A stretch of DNA of 43,117 bases, taken from positions 1-43,117 of the forward strand of contig PYST01000324.1 of the NCBI GenBank assembly GCA_003049485.1, given 5' to 3'. Source of the stretch: Ophioceras dolichostomum (Eukaryota; Ascomycota; Sordariomycetes; Magnaporthales; Ophioceraceae). How positions within the stretch are numbered: the first letter of the stretch is position 1; each line of letters starts with the position of its first letter. The notes beneath the pieces are model-generated. The model saw only the letters and a program-made list of their open reading frames with translations. It did no database searches and was not told where the DNA came from. Shown here piece by piece: positions 24,354 through 33,419 of this stretch. Position numbers and translations under genes: made by a program.

Positions 24354-25556
24354 CATACCCCCGACTCTGCTGCCTCCCGTCGTCGGCCAGATCTTCAGGG
24401 ACAGACGGTCGAGTTTGGGGAGGAACTTGATGATCAACTGCAGATGCAGGCTCAGCGGGTACATGGCCACGTACTCCATCTCACGCACGGTCGGCGGGAT
24501 GAGCGTCTCGTGGTTGGGCCACGACGCGTCGCCGCCGAGGAGGGCGTCGAGGATGGACGGTGTGTGCTTGTTGAAGAACTGGAACCTGCTGTACACGCGT
24601 TTCGACGACCCCTCGTTCAGCAGGATCGAGTTCCAGCCCCGCTGCGTAAAGAGGTCGCAGGAAGTAGCCCGCGGTTGGTCCTGGGGTTTGGCTTCCTGTC
24701 TCCTGCGGCGCTCTGCCGGATTGGAGTCCGGGTCTACGAACCAGTCCTGCGGGGCGGCGCGGCCGTCGTATTGGTGCGAGAGCGAGAGGAGGTGAAGCGG
24801 ACCCTCGAAGTCCGCGTAGTCGCGCTCGTCGATCTCGCGCGAGAACAGAGACCCCATCGAATTGGGGGACGCTATCAGCGTGAAGCGGTCTGGGTTCGCC
24901 ACTTGGAAGATCTGCTGCCACAGCCAGTTGTTGTCGTGGACGTCCTCCATATTGAAGACTCCCGACCGCTCGCCGGCATTGAGCGCCTCTGGACTGGCCA
25001 TGGTTCTGCCGCGGCTACTCTCGCCGCCGTTGTCGCCCGGCGGCGCCGCTGGGCGGTAACGCTCTGCAAAAGCCTCGTCCTGCGCCGGAATGATCTCAAG
25101 CGGCGCCGGGCTGAGGTGACGATCATCCACGATCAGGGTGAAGCTGCGGACGTGACGCCCCATGCGGAGCCCGAGGTCGTCTGTGGAGCGGAGCAAGGCC
25201 AAGAGCGGGATCGCCCGGATTGGGTCCGCTAGGCGCTCCCAGTGCGGCAGGCTCCGGTCGTCGACTCTCCAGACGACGTGGCTGAAGAGTAGCGGCAGAG
25301 CGGCGGCGCGCCACCGTCGACTGATGAGGGACGTGACCTTCAGCGGCATCTCTTCTACGGCGGTGAGGTTGGAGTCGAACATGTCGTATTGTGGGCATTG
25401 ATGGAGACGATCTGTGGATGGCGTTTTGCTCAGAGAAATATTTTTGACGATCTCTTTGATGATCTCGAAGGGGAGACGGTCTACTACCGAGCCCAGCGGA
25501 GCTGGACGAGCATCCGGAACAGTAAGGGTTGTCGCATTAAAAGCTGAGTTCGACAT
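23874..25556 (-). CDS. F-box-like domain protein (560 aa)
   Basis: Single-exon gene. The first ATG in frame is at 25556; the frame extends upstream only through GTG codons. The N-terminal segment, residues about 24-45 with LPFEIIKEIVKNIS and then LTSLISRRWRAAALPLLFSHV, has the spacing of an F-box that would bind Skp1 in an SCF ubiquitin ligase. The remainder resembles the long, poorly conserved C-terminal regions of fungal F-box proteins, with no recognisable LRR or WD40 repeats. Oddities are a poly-Asp/Gly/Thr insertion (MDDDDDDGGGGAGETTTT, coded near 24298-24360) and a Pro-rich tail (APPAPPNNPNP). The substrate is unknown. Assignment to the F-box class rests on the N-terminal motif. Confidence 0.8.
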
Positions 25557-26892
25557 GATTACCTCTGACTTGGCCGTCGACCTACTTATGCAGATACTTT
25601 GGCTAAGTGTAGGCAGGTAGCAGGTAAGGGGCGCTTGTTTTCTGCGCACGTCTACGGGTGGGCGCTACAACAGTAGATGTGCAGGAGATGGTGAGGCTAA
25701 GATGATGCTTGAGAGATTGAGAGAACAAATTCAAGGTCGGCGCGTCAAGGCGGGGCACCGCAACCTTTTATGATGGTGTTGCTGGCTGGTGGGGTAAGCT
25801 CAGTAACACTCATCGCCTTTCCATTGTCGACGGAAAAGGGACGAGCTTGAGCGGTCCATGGATACCATCCTAGCATGTATTCAATGCCTATGGCATTGAG
25901 GCCTGTCCTCTGCGGTCTCTTCCTTCTTCGCCCACACAGGCTCTCGCATTTTGTGATAGGTCCGTTCCATCAAGTGCCGTCCACCCCTGCAATTGAACAC
26001 CGATCTTTCCAGTCCCAGGAGGGAAACAGTTCGACAAAACACAAACCGATCTTCATTGACCAAAGAAGGCCTCCCCGTCTGGAGGAGAGATGGTGCTGGA
26101 GAGAAGATCGGTACGAGGTACTCAGATTGACTCGGAGAGCCAGGCCTCAGGCACAATCATCTTGGGGTCTCTCAAGCTAGGAGCAGCTACAGCTTCTTAG
26201 TCTCTACCTTTTCGTGCCAAGCTTTTCTGAGAGGCCGGATGAGGCAGGAGGGGTTGGGGCTGAGCTGGGATGTCCTCGTTAACATTATCACCACCTTGCG
26301 ATTGAGACGCTGGCAGCAATGTACATGCCGAAGCAATAGCTGCGGCTGCAGATGCCATGTACCTGCCCTGCATGGAGGGGTTAGCTATGATAGTCGGGTA
26401 CATTCGCCATGGCTGCTGGCGTTGAGCTGGTAGCTACACCCTTGCTGGAGGCAGCCCGGCGCCCAATATTGCCTGGTGACGATTGGGAGGCCGGACTTCC
26501 ACCAGTTTCTCTTTGATCGCATGGTGGCGATCGATTACCGACTAGGCAGTTCGTTGCCCACGATGTCCGACGATGGCCGGCCTCATCACTTGAGGGGTAT
26601 AAAAAGCGGCTGGCGTCTTTTCCTCCTCGCAAAAACCCAGGCGATCCCCAGCGTCCCATTGAGTGGCCGGTATACTACATGACATCGACCCTCCCAAGAA
26701 CTCCCTCCTAACCTTCTTCTACCTTGCCGCATTTTCTGTGGTCTGTCCTGTATGCGTCCTCCCGCTCTCTCTCGCTTTGAAGTAGTGGCCCCTCCATATT
26801 TACGATCTGTAAAGCATCACTGACTCCTGTTGGTTGCCCGGGATGACAGCTCCATAGACCCGACCGCAGCCGGCCAGCATCTATCCTTGACA
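25557..26892. other. divergent intergenic region between F-box and Lys-rich genes
   Basis: Upstream regions of two divergently transcribed genes. A TATA box for the rightward gene lies at 26598. Frames in this stretch are short, overlap on both strands and are not supported. Confidence 0.5.
26598..26605 (+). promoter_or_regulatory. TATA box (TATAAAAA)
   Basis: A canonical TATAAAAAG sequence 295 bp upstream of the ATG at 26893, in a sensible position for a 5' UTR of about 260 bases. Such a clear TATA box is uncommon in this window and suggests a regulated rather than constitutive promoter (inference). Confidence 0.55.
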
Positions 26893-27600
26893 ATGGACAG
26901 CGATGATAGCCGCGTCAACAACGAGAGAAAGAAGTCCAAGCAGCGCCTCAAGTCCAACACGGACTGGACTCCTCAGTCACCCCCCGATAGACCGCCTCAC
27001 AAGCCTCCCCGTTCTCCGAAGAAGAAGCACAAGAACCACGGAAAGGGCAGCCGGGAACGCCGTATCTCCCACACGACCTTCTCCAGCGACGACCACCACA
27101 AGCAGAAGCAGCCCGGCAATGACGCTGCTCCCAAGCGGGAGATGAGCAAGAACCGCCGCCGCTCCTCCAAGTCCCGCGCCATCAAGGATTGTCCTCGTTT
27201 CCGTGGCACCGAGACGACGACCGACGAGTCCCTGGGCGGCGTGCGTGCCCACATCAAGGAAGAGGGGTCGGACAAAAAATCCAACGAGAATGACCTGGAC
27301 AACAACAGTGTCGGTCATCAAAACAACAAGGAGAAGGACGCCGAGAAGAACGCCGGGTCCGGTGCCAGCAAGAAAGAAGAACACGACGAGAAGGAGAAGG
27401 AGGAGAATGCTTTCGATGACGAGGAAAATGACTATTGGGAGAAGAAGAAGAAGAAGGCAGAGCAGCCTGGGAGCGAGGGTCGCTTCGACGCCGATGATGG
27501 CGACTATGTCGAAAAGAAGGCGGCGGGTCGGACACTGAAAGTAGCTTATCGTAGCAAGAAGACGGTGAGGAAGGTCAGGAGTGGCCCGGGCGAGGACTAG
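26893..27600 (+). CDS. highly charged Lys/Glu/Asp-rich hypothetical protein (235 aa)
   Basis: Single exon from ATG 26893 (context GACAATGGAC) to TAG at 27598-27600. The open frame extends further upstream only through a TTG codon. The protein is low-complexity and charged. Basic clusters that could be nuclear localisation signals (ERKKSKQR, SPKKKHK, KNRRRSSKSR) lie in the first half, with acidic/lysine stretches in the second (EKEKEENAFDDEENDYWEKKKKK). It has no signal peptide or membrane segment, and no domain I recognise. Third-position G/C bias and the upstream TATA box support a real gene. A nuclear disordered protein is the best guess. It is convergent with the DUF2235 gene, 244 bp away. 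Confidence 0.7.
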   Translation: MDSDDSRVNNERKKSKQRLKSNTDWTPQSPPDRPPHKPPRSPKKKHKNHGKGSRERRISHTTFSSDDHHKQKQPGNDAAPKREMSKNRRRSSKSRAIKDCPRFRGTETTTDESLGGVRAHIKEEGSDKKSNENDLDNNSVGHQNNKEKDAEKNAGSGASKKEEHDEKEKEENAFDDEENDYWEKKKKKAEQPGSEGRFDADDGDYVEKKAAGRTLKVAYRSKKTVRKVRSGPGED

Positions 27601-27653
27601 CTTGGAATTATAGGAGGTACTAGCTAAGCGGAACCTCAGGCTTCGTTACATAG

Positions 27654-27673
27654 AGGTAGGTAGATACCTACCT
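27654..27673. repeat. perfect inverted repeat between convergent genes
   Basis: AGGTAGGTA, GA, TACCTACCT: 9-bp perfect arms around a 2-bp loop, in the 244-bp space between two convergent stop codons. It could form a hairpin in either transcript. It belongs to the same simple-sequence family as 7083-7117, so a terminator role is only a possibility. Confidence 0.6.
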
Positions 27674-27844
27674 GATAATCTACTCCGTACTAGTCGATGT
27701 CCAAACCCGGGCGCCTCGTGCGAACTAGCATGGCATGGAGTATTAGAGCTCAGAAGCCAACTGTTTTCGCATTGACCCTTTTTGTCCATGATAAACTCTT
27801 ATGCGACTGGTCATCATCATCATCACTCTGCCTGTTCCTCCCCA

Positions 27845-29918
27845 TCACCCTCGCTGATCCTCATCGTTAACCCATGCATTCTGATACCTCTCCTCCTCTT
27901 CGTCCCCTGGCGGCTTCTCCTGCCCACAAAACGCCGGATACCAGGCCGGCTTCGTGTCCCTCATGGCCTTGAGCACGCGCAACACCATCACCACCGTCTC
28001 AGTCTCAGCCTCAGTCTGATTCGCAGCAGCAGCAGCCGAGGAGAATTCCATCCCCAAGGCGTCAACGGCCTTCGCCCACCGCCTCATCTCCCCGTCCTGG
28101 TGGTCTGCGCCCGGAGCAGGCATCCACTGCGCAACCTCCTCGCGCCAGCGCTCCCACGACCGCCGCTCCAGCCAGATCGGCGGGTCGTACGGGATCTTCC
28201 AGGACTGCAGTGTGCGCTTCCAGACGGTACCAGCTGGGCTACCAGGCTCCTCGAAGAGGCGGACGGTGAAGTGGACTTTGAGAGTCGACGACATGTCCGC
28301 GTCGGCCTTCTTGGAAAAATTGCGGAATAGGGCGTCGCGTTTGCCGTTGAAGAGGGTGAGGCTTAGGTAGTATGGTATCGCCCATTTGCCTTTGAGGGAC
28401 TCGTGGAGCTTGCCTGTTTGTGTTGTTGGTTGGGGGCGAGGCACATGTTTTTTTCTGGTTAGGTTGCTTCTTTTATTTCTCGGTCTTCCTTCACATACAC
28501 CTGCCTGAGGAAAGGCCCTGCTGGCCGCTCCTCTCTGACTCACCTTCGGACATCATAAGCGCTTTCAAGTTTATCTTCGACTCCTCCGGTTTCTCTCCCC
28601 GCCGCCACCAGCGAAGCCACGACTTCCACCACGCTGCCTCCGGAAATGGCCTCGGCCTCGGTCGAGGAAGAGGATAGACCGTCTGATGCAGGGCCTCCGT
28701 GTCGAACGCAGCCCATGTGGCGTAGCGGATCTGCGCTATCATCCATAGCAGCGACGTGTTGGACAGCCCAGCGTCTGCGTTCCCGCCGCCGACGTCGCCG
28801 TGGCAGCCCCTGAACAGGCATTGCTTCACCGTCCTGTCTCTCGGGGACGTCCAGCTGCTGTCGTCATCGTTGCCGCTGTTGCTACGTACCGCCTGCCTAT
28901 ACCAAAGCATCGGCAGAAAGCTCCCCCGCCTCTCGTCCAGCGACACGGCCGAGAAGGCGTGCTGGACCGCGTTAGGCACCTCATCCTTCACAAACGCGAA
29001 GCTGCGCGACCCCCCCATGGCGCTCACGGCGTCCCACTCGCCCAGCACCGTGATGATCGCCGGGAAGGACACTTTGGCCTCCCTCCATTTTGCATCCACC
29101 GAGCCGTCCCCCCTGCGGCACCAGTCCTCGAAGACTTCCGGCAGGAGAGGCAGGTATTTCTTCCGGAGCAGTCCCGCGGCGCTCACGAACGCGGCCAGAC
29201 ACCGCACCGTGAAGGCGCCCCTGGAGAACCCGACGAGGATGATCTCGTCTTTGCGCGAGGAGAAGTTGAAGTTGTTCGACAGGAAGCAGTACGCGTTCAG
29301 GACATTCGCGTCCAGGCCCTGGCCCGTGGCGCCCGCCCACTGGCCGTCGCCCCAGATCACCGGCTGGCTGCCGACGCCGGCGTGGTAGTACACGATCTGG
29401 GGCACCAGCGAGACCGCCGCACCCTCGTCGTTGTCGTCGTCGCCGCCGTCGTCGTCTCTGTCCATTGGGTCCTGGCTGAACCGGTCCACGCAGCGGGCGA
29501 GCCTGGCGACGTTGGTCTGGGGCGCGATGGTGCCCTGCGCGTTCTTCCATGTGCCGTCGCAGCAGACGAAGAGCCGCTTCTTGCCGTGCTTTGTCTCCAC
29601 GGCCCTGACGTAGTTCTCGACGCTCGCGACCGTATCCCGGCCTTCCTTAACGATGTCGTCGAAGTACTTCATGTATGCCGCTGTCCTCTTGGTCCGGAGC
29701 CCCTCTTCGATCTCCTCTCGCGTGAGCGACTTGGGTTGGTCATCCTCTTCGTCCACCTCCTCATCGTCGTTGTGCTTCGGGGCCACCAGATGCAGCTCCG
29801 GGACCGGCGCCGGCTCACGTTTTGGAATTGCTTGGGGGCTGTTTCCGTCCATGGCAGGCATCAGAGGCTGATGATCTCCACGAATGTGCTGGTTAAAGTG
29901 CGGTGAGAGTTGAGACAT
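27845..29918 (-). CDS. DUF2235 (Tle1-like) alpha/beta-hydrolase, 647 aa, two exons
   Basis: Exon 1 is 29918-28544 and exon 2 is 28413-27845. The 130-bp intron has donor GTGAGT and acceptor ACAG and splits a Gly codon after MMSE. The joined protein has the DUF2235 hallmarks. These are the opening LFVCCDGTWKN (CDGTW at 120-124), the nucleophile elbow GFSRGA with Ser232, LGEWDAV with Asp296, the HAFSAVSLDERR-F-P-LW block, and CHGDVGGG with His373 and Asp375. DUF2235 is the domain of Tle1-type phospholipase effectors and of many uncharacterised fungal hydrolases. A lipase/esterase activity is expected from family knowledge; the substrate is unknown. There is no signal peptide, so it is probably cytosolic. 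It has an acidic N-terminal extension and an Asp-rich insertion (about residues 152-165). The ATG at 29918 is preceded in frame by GTG only. Confidence 0.92.
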
Positions 29919-30639
29919 CACCTTCTCATCGCCATTCCTATCTATCGATTGCCAGCATGAACATGCTGAGACTCAAAGGCAATGAATGGATGAGCCAAAA
30001 GCCTAAGTTCAGCGGTCTAAACTGCCCGCTGCACCGCCCGCAACTTCAGCTATCTCCAATGACCACTGGCCAACAAACAGCGCTTGCAGGGCATCTGCAG
30101 TCGCTGGTAGCACCCAAATGCATTTTGGTGATGGCCCATGCAGATGCCATGCAGCGGAATCACTTCATCCCGGGATGTTATTGGACAGGATCAGTTCCAT
30201 TTTCGCCCGTCCATTCTCTGCATGCTCGGCAGCAAGCGGATACAGTACAGTCTCGCTGATGAGCAAGGAGGTCGATCCCGCAAACAAATGGATGGGCAGA
30301 GACGCATGACCAGGGAGGCACCTTTGGTTGGTACCTAGCCAGGCCTCCTTGTGAGAGATGATGATTCATCCTCCATTTTGCACATTCAAGTAATTCTAGG
30401 GCATTGCATCTCGAGTTGGGGACAGACAGCCTTGCAAAGAGGGGCCGGCCGCCGGAGAGGTGGCTGAGCCAGAGGTGATGCCCCGAAGAGGGACCAGAAG
30501 TTTGTGGTAGACCAGCTCTCTCTCTCCTTCCGGCACAAGGGTATCTGTACGGCACGTTTAACGCGGTCGTTGTTGAAAGGTTGTCATCGAAGCCGGAGAT
30601 TGTCACCCATACTGTATTCTGGGAAGTGGTCCTCCACGC
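29919..30639. other. upstream region of DUF2235 gene
   Basis: No gene recognised. It holds the presumed promoter of the minus-strand DUF2235 gene and marks the border between the conserved gene block on the left and the degenerate region on the right. Confidence 0.45.
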
Positions 30640-30649
30640 GCTACGGGCA

Positions 30650-30795
30650 GAGCCTGGAATGTAATGTATTTTGTGTTGTATTTCCGACTTATCTGCGTGC
30701 TCTGCGCGGTATTCTACCATACGCGGCAGGTAACGCGGTACCGGATACAATACACAACACACTACACACTACAATACAATACATTGCAGGCCCGG
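30650..30795. mobile_element. MITE-like non-autonomous element, copy B (about 146 bp)
   Basis: Same organisation as the element at 5376-5525. The left end GAGCCTGGAATGTA pairs with the right end TACATTGCAGGCCC, the AT-rich arms continue inwards, and the 23-bp core at 30720-30742 is identical to 5458-5480. It is flanked by the 8-bp direct repeat GCTACGGG (30640-30647 and 30796-30803), which extends to 10 of 11 bases if one gap is allowed. The flanking repeat differs from that of copy A, as expected for independent insertions. It has no coding capacity. Confidence 0.72.
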
Positions 30796-31760
30796 GCTAC
30801 GGGTCAATGAAAATTTTACTACAGCCGCCTTCCCTCGCGCGGCGCATGCCAACCATCCCCTACCTATCTAATCAATCCCACATCGTCTTTCCCCCAACAT
30901 CGAAGGCACGACGGCCGCCGTGGGAGCTCGAGCTGCTGTAATCCATGTCTTCCTGTCGGCCGTCAGGTTTTCTGACTGGCCAATGCCCCACCACGTGACT
31001 GGTTCGTGCGCCGGTCCAAAAAGCCTCCGCGACTTACACGTCTTGTCACCAACTTCTACGCTTCACGTACCTTCTCCGCTGGAATGCAGTCCGTGATTCT
31101 GCACCTCTCCTTGCTTTCGACAACGGCTTTGCAGCGACCAGGTCCTTTTCATTTCCCAGTCCCGTACAGCGACCAATAGCACAATTGCCGGGCTATACCT
31201 GGACGCGTAGGCTAGCGCTGTTAGCTTGGTCAACTGCCTGCTTTCCGGACAGGCTTTCACAGCCGAGAAGAACACTGGTTCTACTGACATTGGGAGGGAA
31301 AAAAAAGTGCGGAGGCTTCCAGCCGACCGAGAGAGCACGGCCTCAACGTTGCGAATTATTCGTCTATGCGCACCAACTTCAGATTAGTTTTTCGAGGCAG
31401 CAGCAACAAATATCTAACCCACGAAAGGCCGTTGGCGGCGCGGTCACCACTCCCAGAAATAAAGCACGCCCTGCTGCCGCCGCCGCAAAGAAGTTCACCG
31501 AAAGCTTTAGCTCCGAGGAGAGGGCGCGTGAATATAACAGCTTCTGTTCGGGCGGGAGCTGCAGCCGACCAGAGCGAAATTCGTCTCGACCAACGCCACC
31601 CTGGAATCGACTAGGTCGGGATTCGATTCCACACTCCACCAGAGCCGACAAACAACGGGGCGGAACAGAGGCGAAAAAGTAGGAGGAGGGAGAAGAGCGG
31701 GCGCCACACGAGAAGGAAGATCAACAATTACTGGGACCGGACCAAGGACGGCCCCGACCA
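30796..31760. other. no supported gene; possible decayed coding sequence
   Basis: A + strand frame at 31185-31682 starts at a non-ATG codon and contains a few protein-like stretches (AAAAAKKFTESFSSEERARE). It is interrupted, overlaps minus-strand frames, and cannot be assigned. CCAAT and CACGTG words occur near 30982-31002, with no gene to attach them to. Confidence 0.35.
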
Positions 31761-33060
31761 TCAATCCTGACGCCCGCATAGCGACGACGGAGAGTCCCTC
31801 GACAGCCCCCGTTTGCCTGCGACTCCGACGCGTTCGGCGACGATAGAGTAAAAGCGGGCTCGGAAGCTCCTGCCGACGTTACGGAACTCCTCGAGTACCT
31901 GACGCTCCTCCTCCTCAACCTTCAGCTGCTCCAAAGCATTAAGCCTAGCGTTGAGCTTTGGGCTTCCTTGGCTAGACGGAAACAGCGAGCCTTCTGGGCT
32001 GCTTTGTCGATAGGTTAGGTCGTCTGCCGTGCCGTCACAATAGGGGGGGGCGCATATAATCCCTACAAGGCGAGCATTAGCTGTGCTCAGTTGACCATGG
32101 CTCAGGTTGGCATCTCGAGGTCCTTGTTCCGCGTGGAGGGTGGAGGGATTTGCGCGATGTGGGTATATCTCCTCTTCGCATGCTTAACCATCACCCGGGA
32201 AATCCATCCCGCAGCTTCCAGCTGGGAGTAGAACCTGGCTGCGAATACTATTTCCTTTGGCATATACCTGGGAATTTTCAGTCGGTATGGGACGGCGCCG
32301 TCGATCAGCTCGATCTAACGAGATCGCCCTGATCGGAATGGTGACCTTGCTCTTCACAGCCGATGACTTCTTCGTAATGTGGTCCTGAAAATCCTCATCA
32401 AGCCTCCGCTTTGCCTTGTCGAAATCCGCCCGAGCTTCTGCTGGCGATTTGCTGCATTGGGGTGTAGCGACGGCCCCCTCCGCCTCTCCTTGGATGCTTC
32501 GACGGTCGATGTACCCTCCCGGCCCAGCGACGAACGCTGAGGTCTGAGCATTGCTCACATTGATCTTTTCCATCAATTTCATAAAAAGTTTATCGACTTC
32601 GCTTTCCGCTTGCACGACTTTTCGCCGCATAGCTGAGCATCCGAGGTGTCATCATCCGCCTTGTCATCCCTGCGCGACGACTTCTTCTCCTAGTAAAGAT
32701 TTTCTTCTGCTTTCGGACGCGTGTAGCAGAGGACAATCAACGATTTCACACTTGTTTTTCTGCAGGGCAGGAGGTGAGTGATCCTGCACTCGCTTCTGGA
32801 CGCGGACGTCAGTATCCTCATCGCACATGTATCTGAAAAGCCTGTTGCGCAGCTCCCTGTTCAAGTTATCAGAACACTTGCAGGTCCCTTGCTCGCTTGA
32901 CCGGATAGGTGTGCAGGGTAGGGTTCCCTTGGTAGGCAACGTATTAATACCTGATGTTTTCGTATCCCTTCGGAGTCCCGTCCTGAACGCCGGTAAGGCG
33001 TACTTGTCCTCGAGAGCTCCCATCCTTTCGTCGTAAGCTGTCTTTTCTTCGGAAGTAGAT
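31761..33060 (-). pseudogene. degenerate minus-strand coding region of unknown identity
   Basis: One minus-strand frame is protein-like over most of 33054-31761. It is broken by a cluster of stop codons (about 32666-32645) and a TAA at 32186-32184. Legible pieces include SEEKTAYDERMGALEDKY, SEVDKLFMKLMEKINVS, EARADFDKAKRRLDEDF and, near the end, NALEQLKVEEEERQVLEEF followed by RNVGRSFRARFY (coiled-coil-like). Between about 32310 and 32105 a second frame is more protein-like (IPRYMPKEIVFAARFYSQLE then AAGWISR), which implies frameshifts. Codon third positions in these pieces are C/G-biased, arguing that they were once coding. That second frame faintly recalls the lead-in to a Ty3-type reverse transcriptase, but no catalytic motif is present. 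An intact gene with unrecognised introns is the alternative. Confidence 0.4.
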
Positions 33061-33419
33061 CATCTTATTCTGGCACTTGCGCTGATGACGATGTACCTTC
33101 TCCCCAGGCTTGGTAGGAGAAAGTGCATTCGGGTAGTCGAGATAGTAATAAAAATAAGCTTCTGGTACTATGCAGTCCGGCCTCTCGAGTTACCAACCCG
33201 CAGTACACTAGATGTCCGAATATCCGCGGCGGCGATCAAACAAAACCGCCTTCTCCATCTTCCCATCAGCACTCTCCGGTTCCACACAGCCTTCCGGCGT
33301 TAACGCCGCCAATGCCGCCTCTTGAGTCCCCGCATCGCCGCCCCCTCCGAGCGCAACCAGAGGATCCTCGCATATTCTCGAGCCCGCGCTAAGCTTCGGG
33401 CCGACCAGGTACAGGCCGC

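Noticed and set aside
23913..25232. 439-codon + frame antisense to the F-box gene
   Set aside because: Starts at a non-ATG codon, is Val/Arg-rich with no domain, and mirrors the minus-strand gene.
31600..31660. tRNA-like T-loop (GGATTCGATTCC)
   Set aside because: No matching acceptor, D or anticodon arms could be folded around it on either strand.
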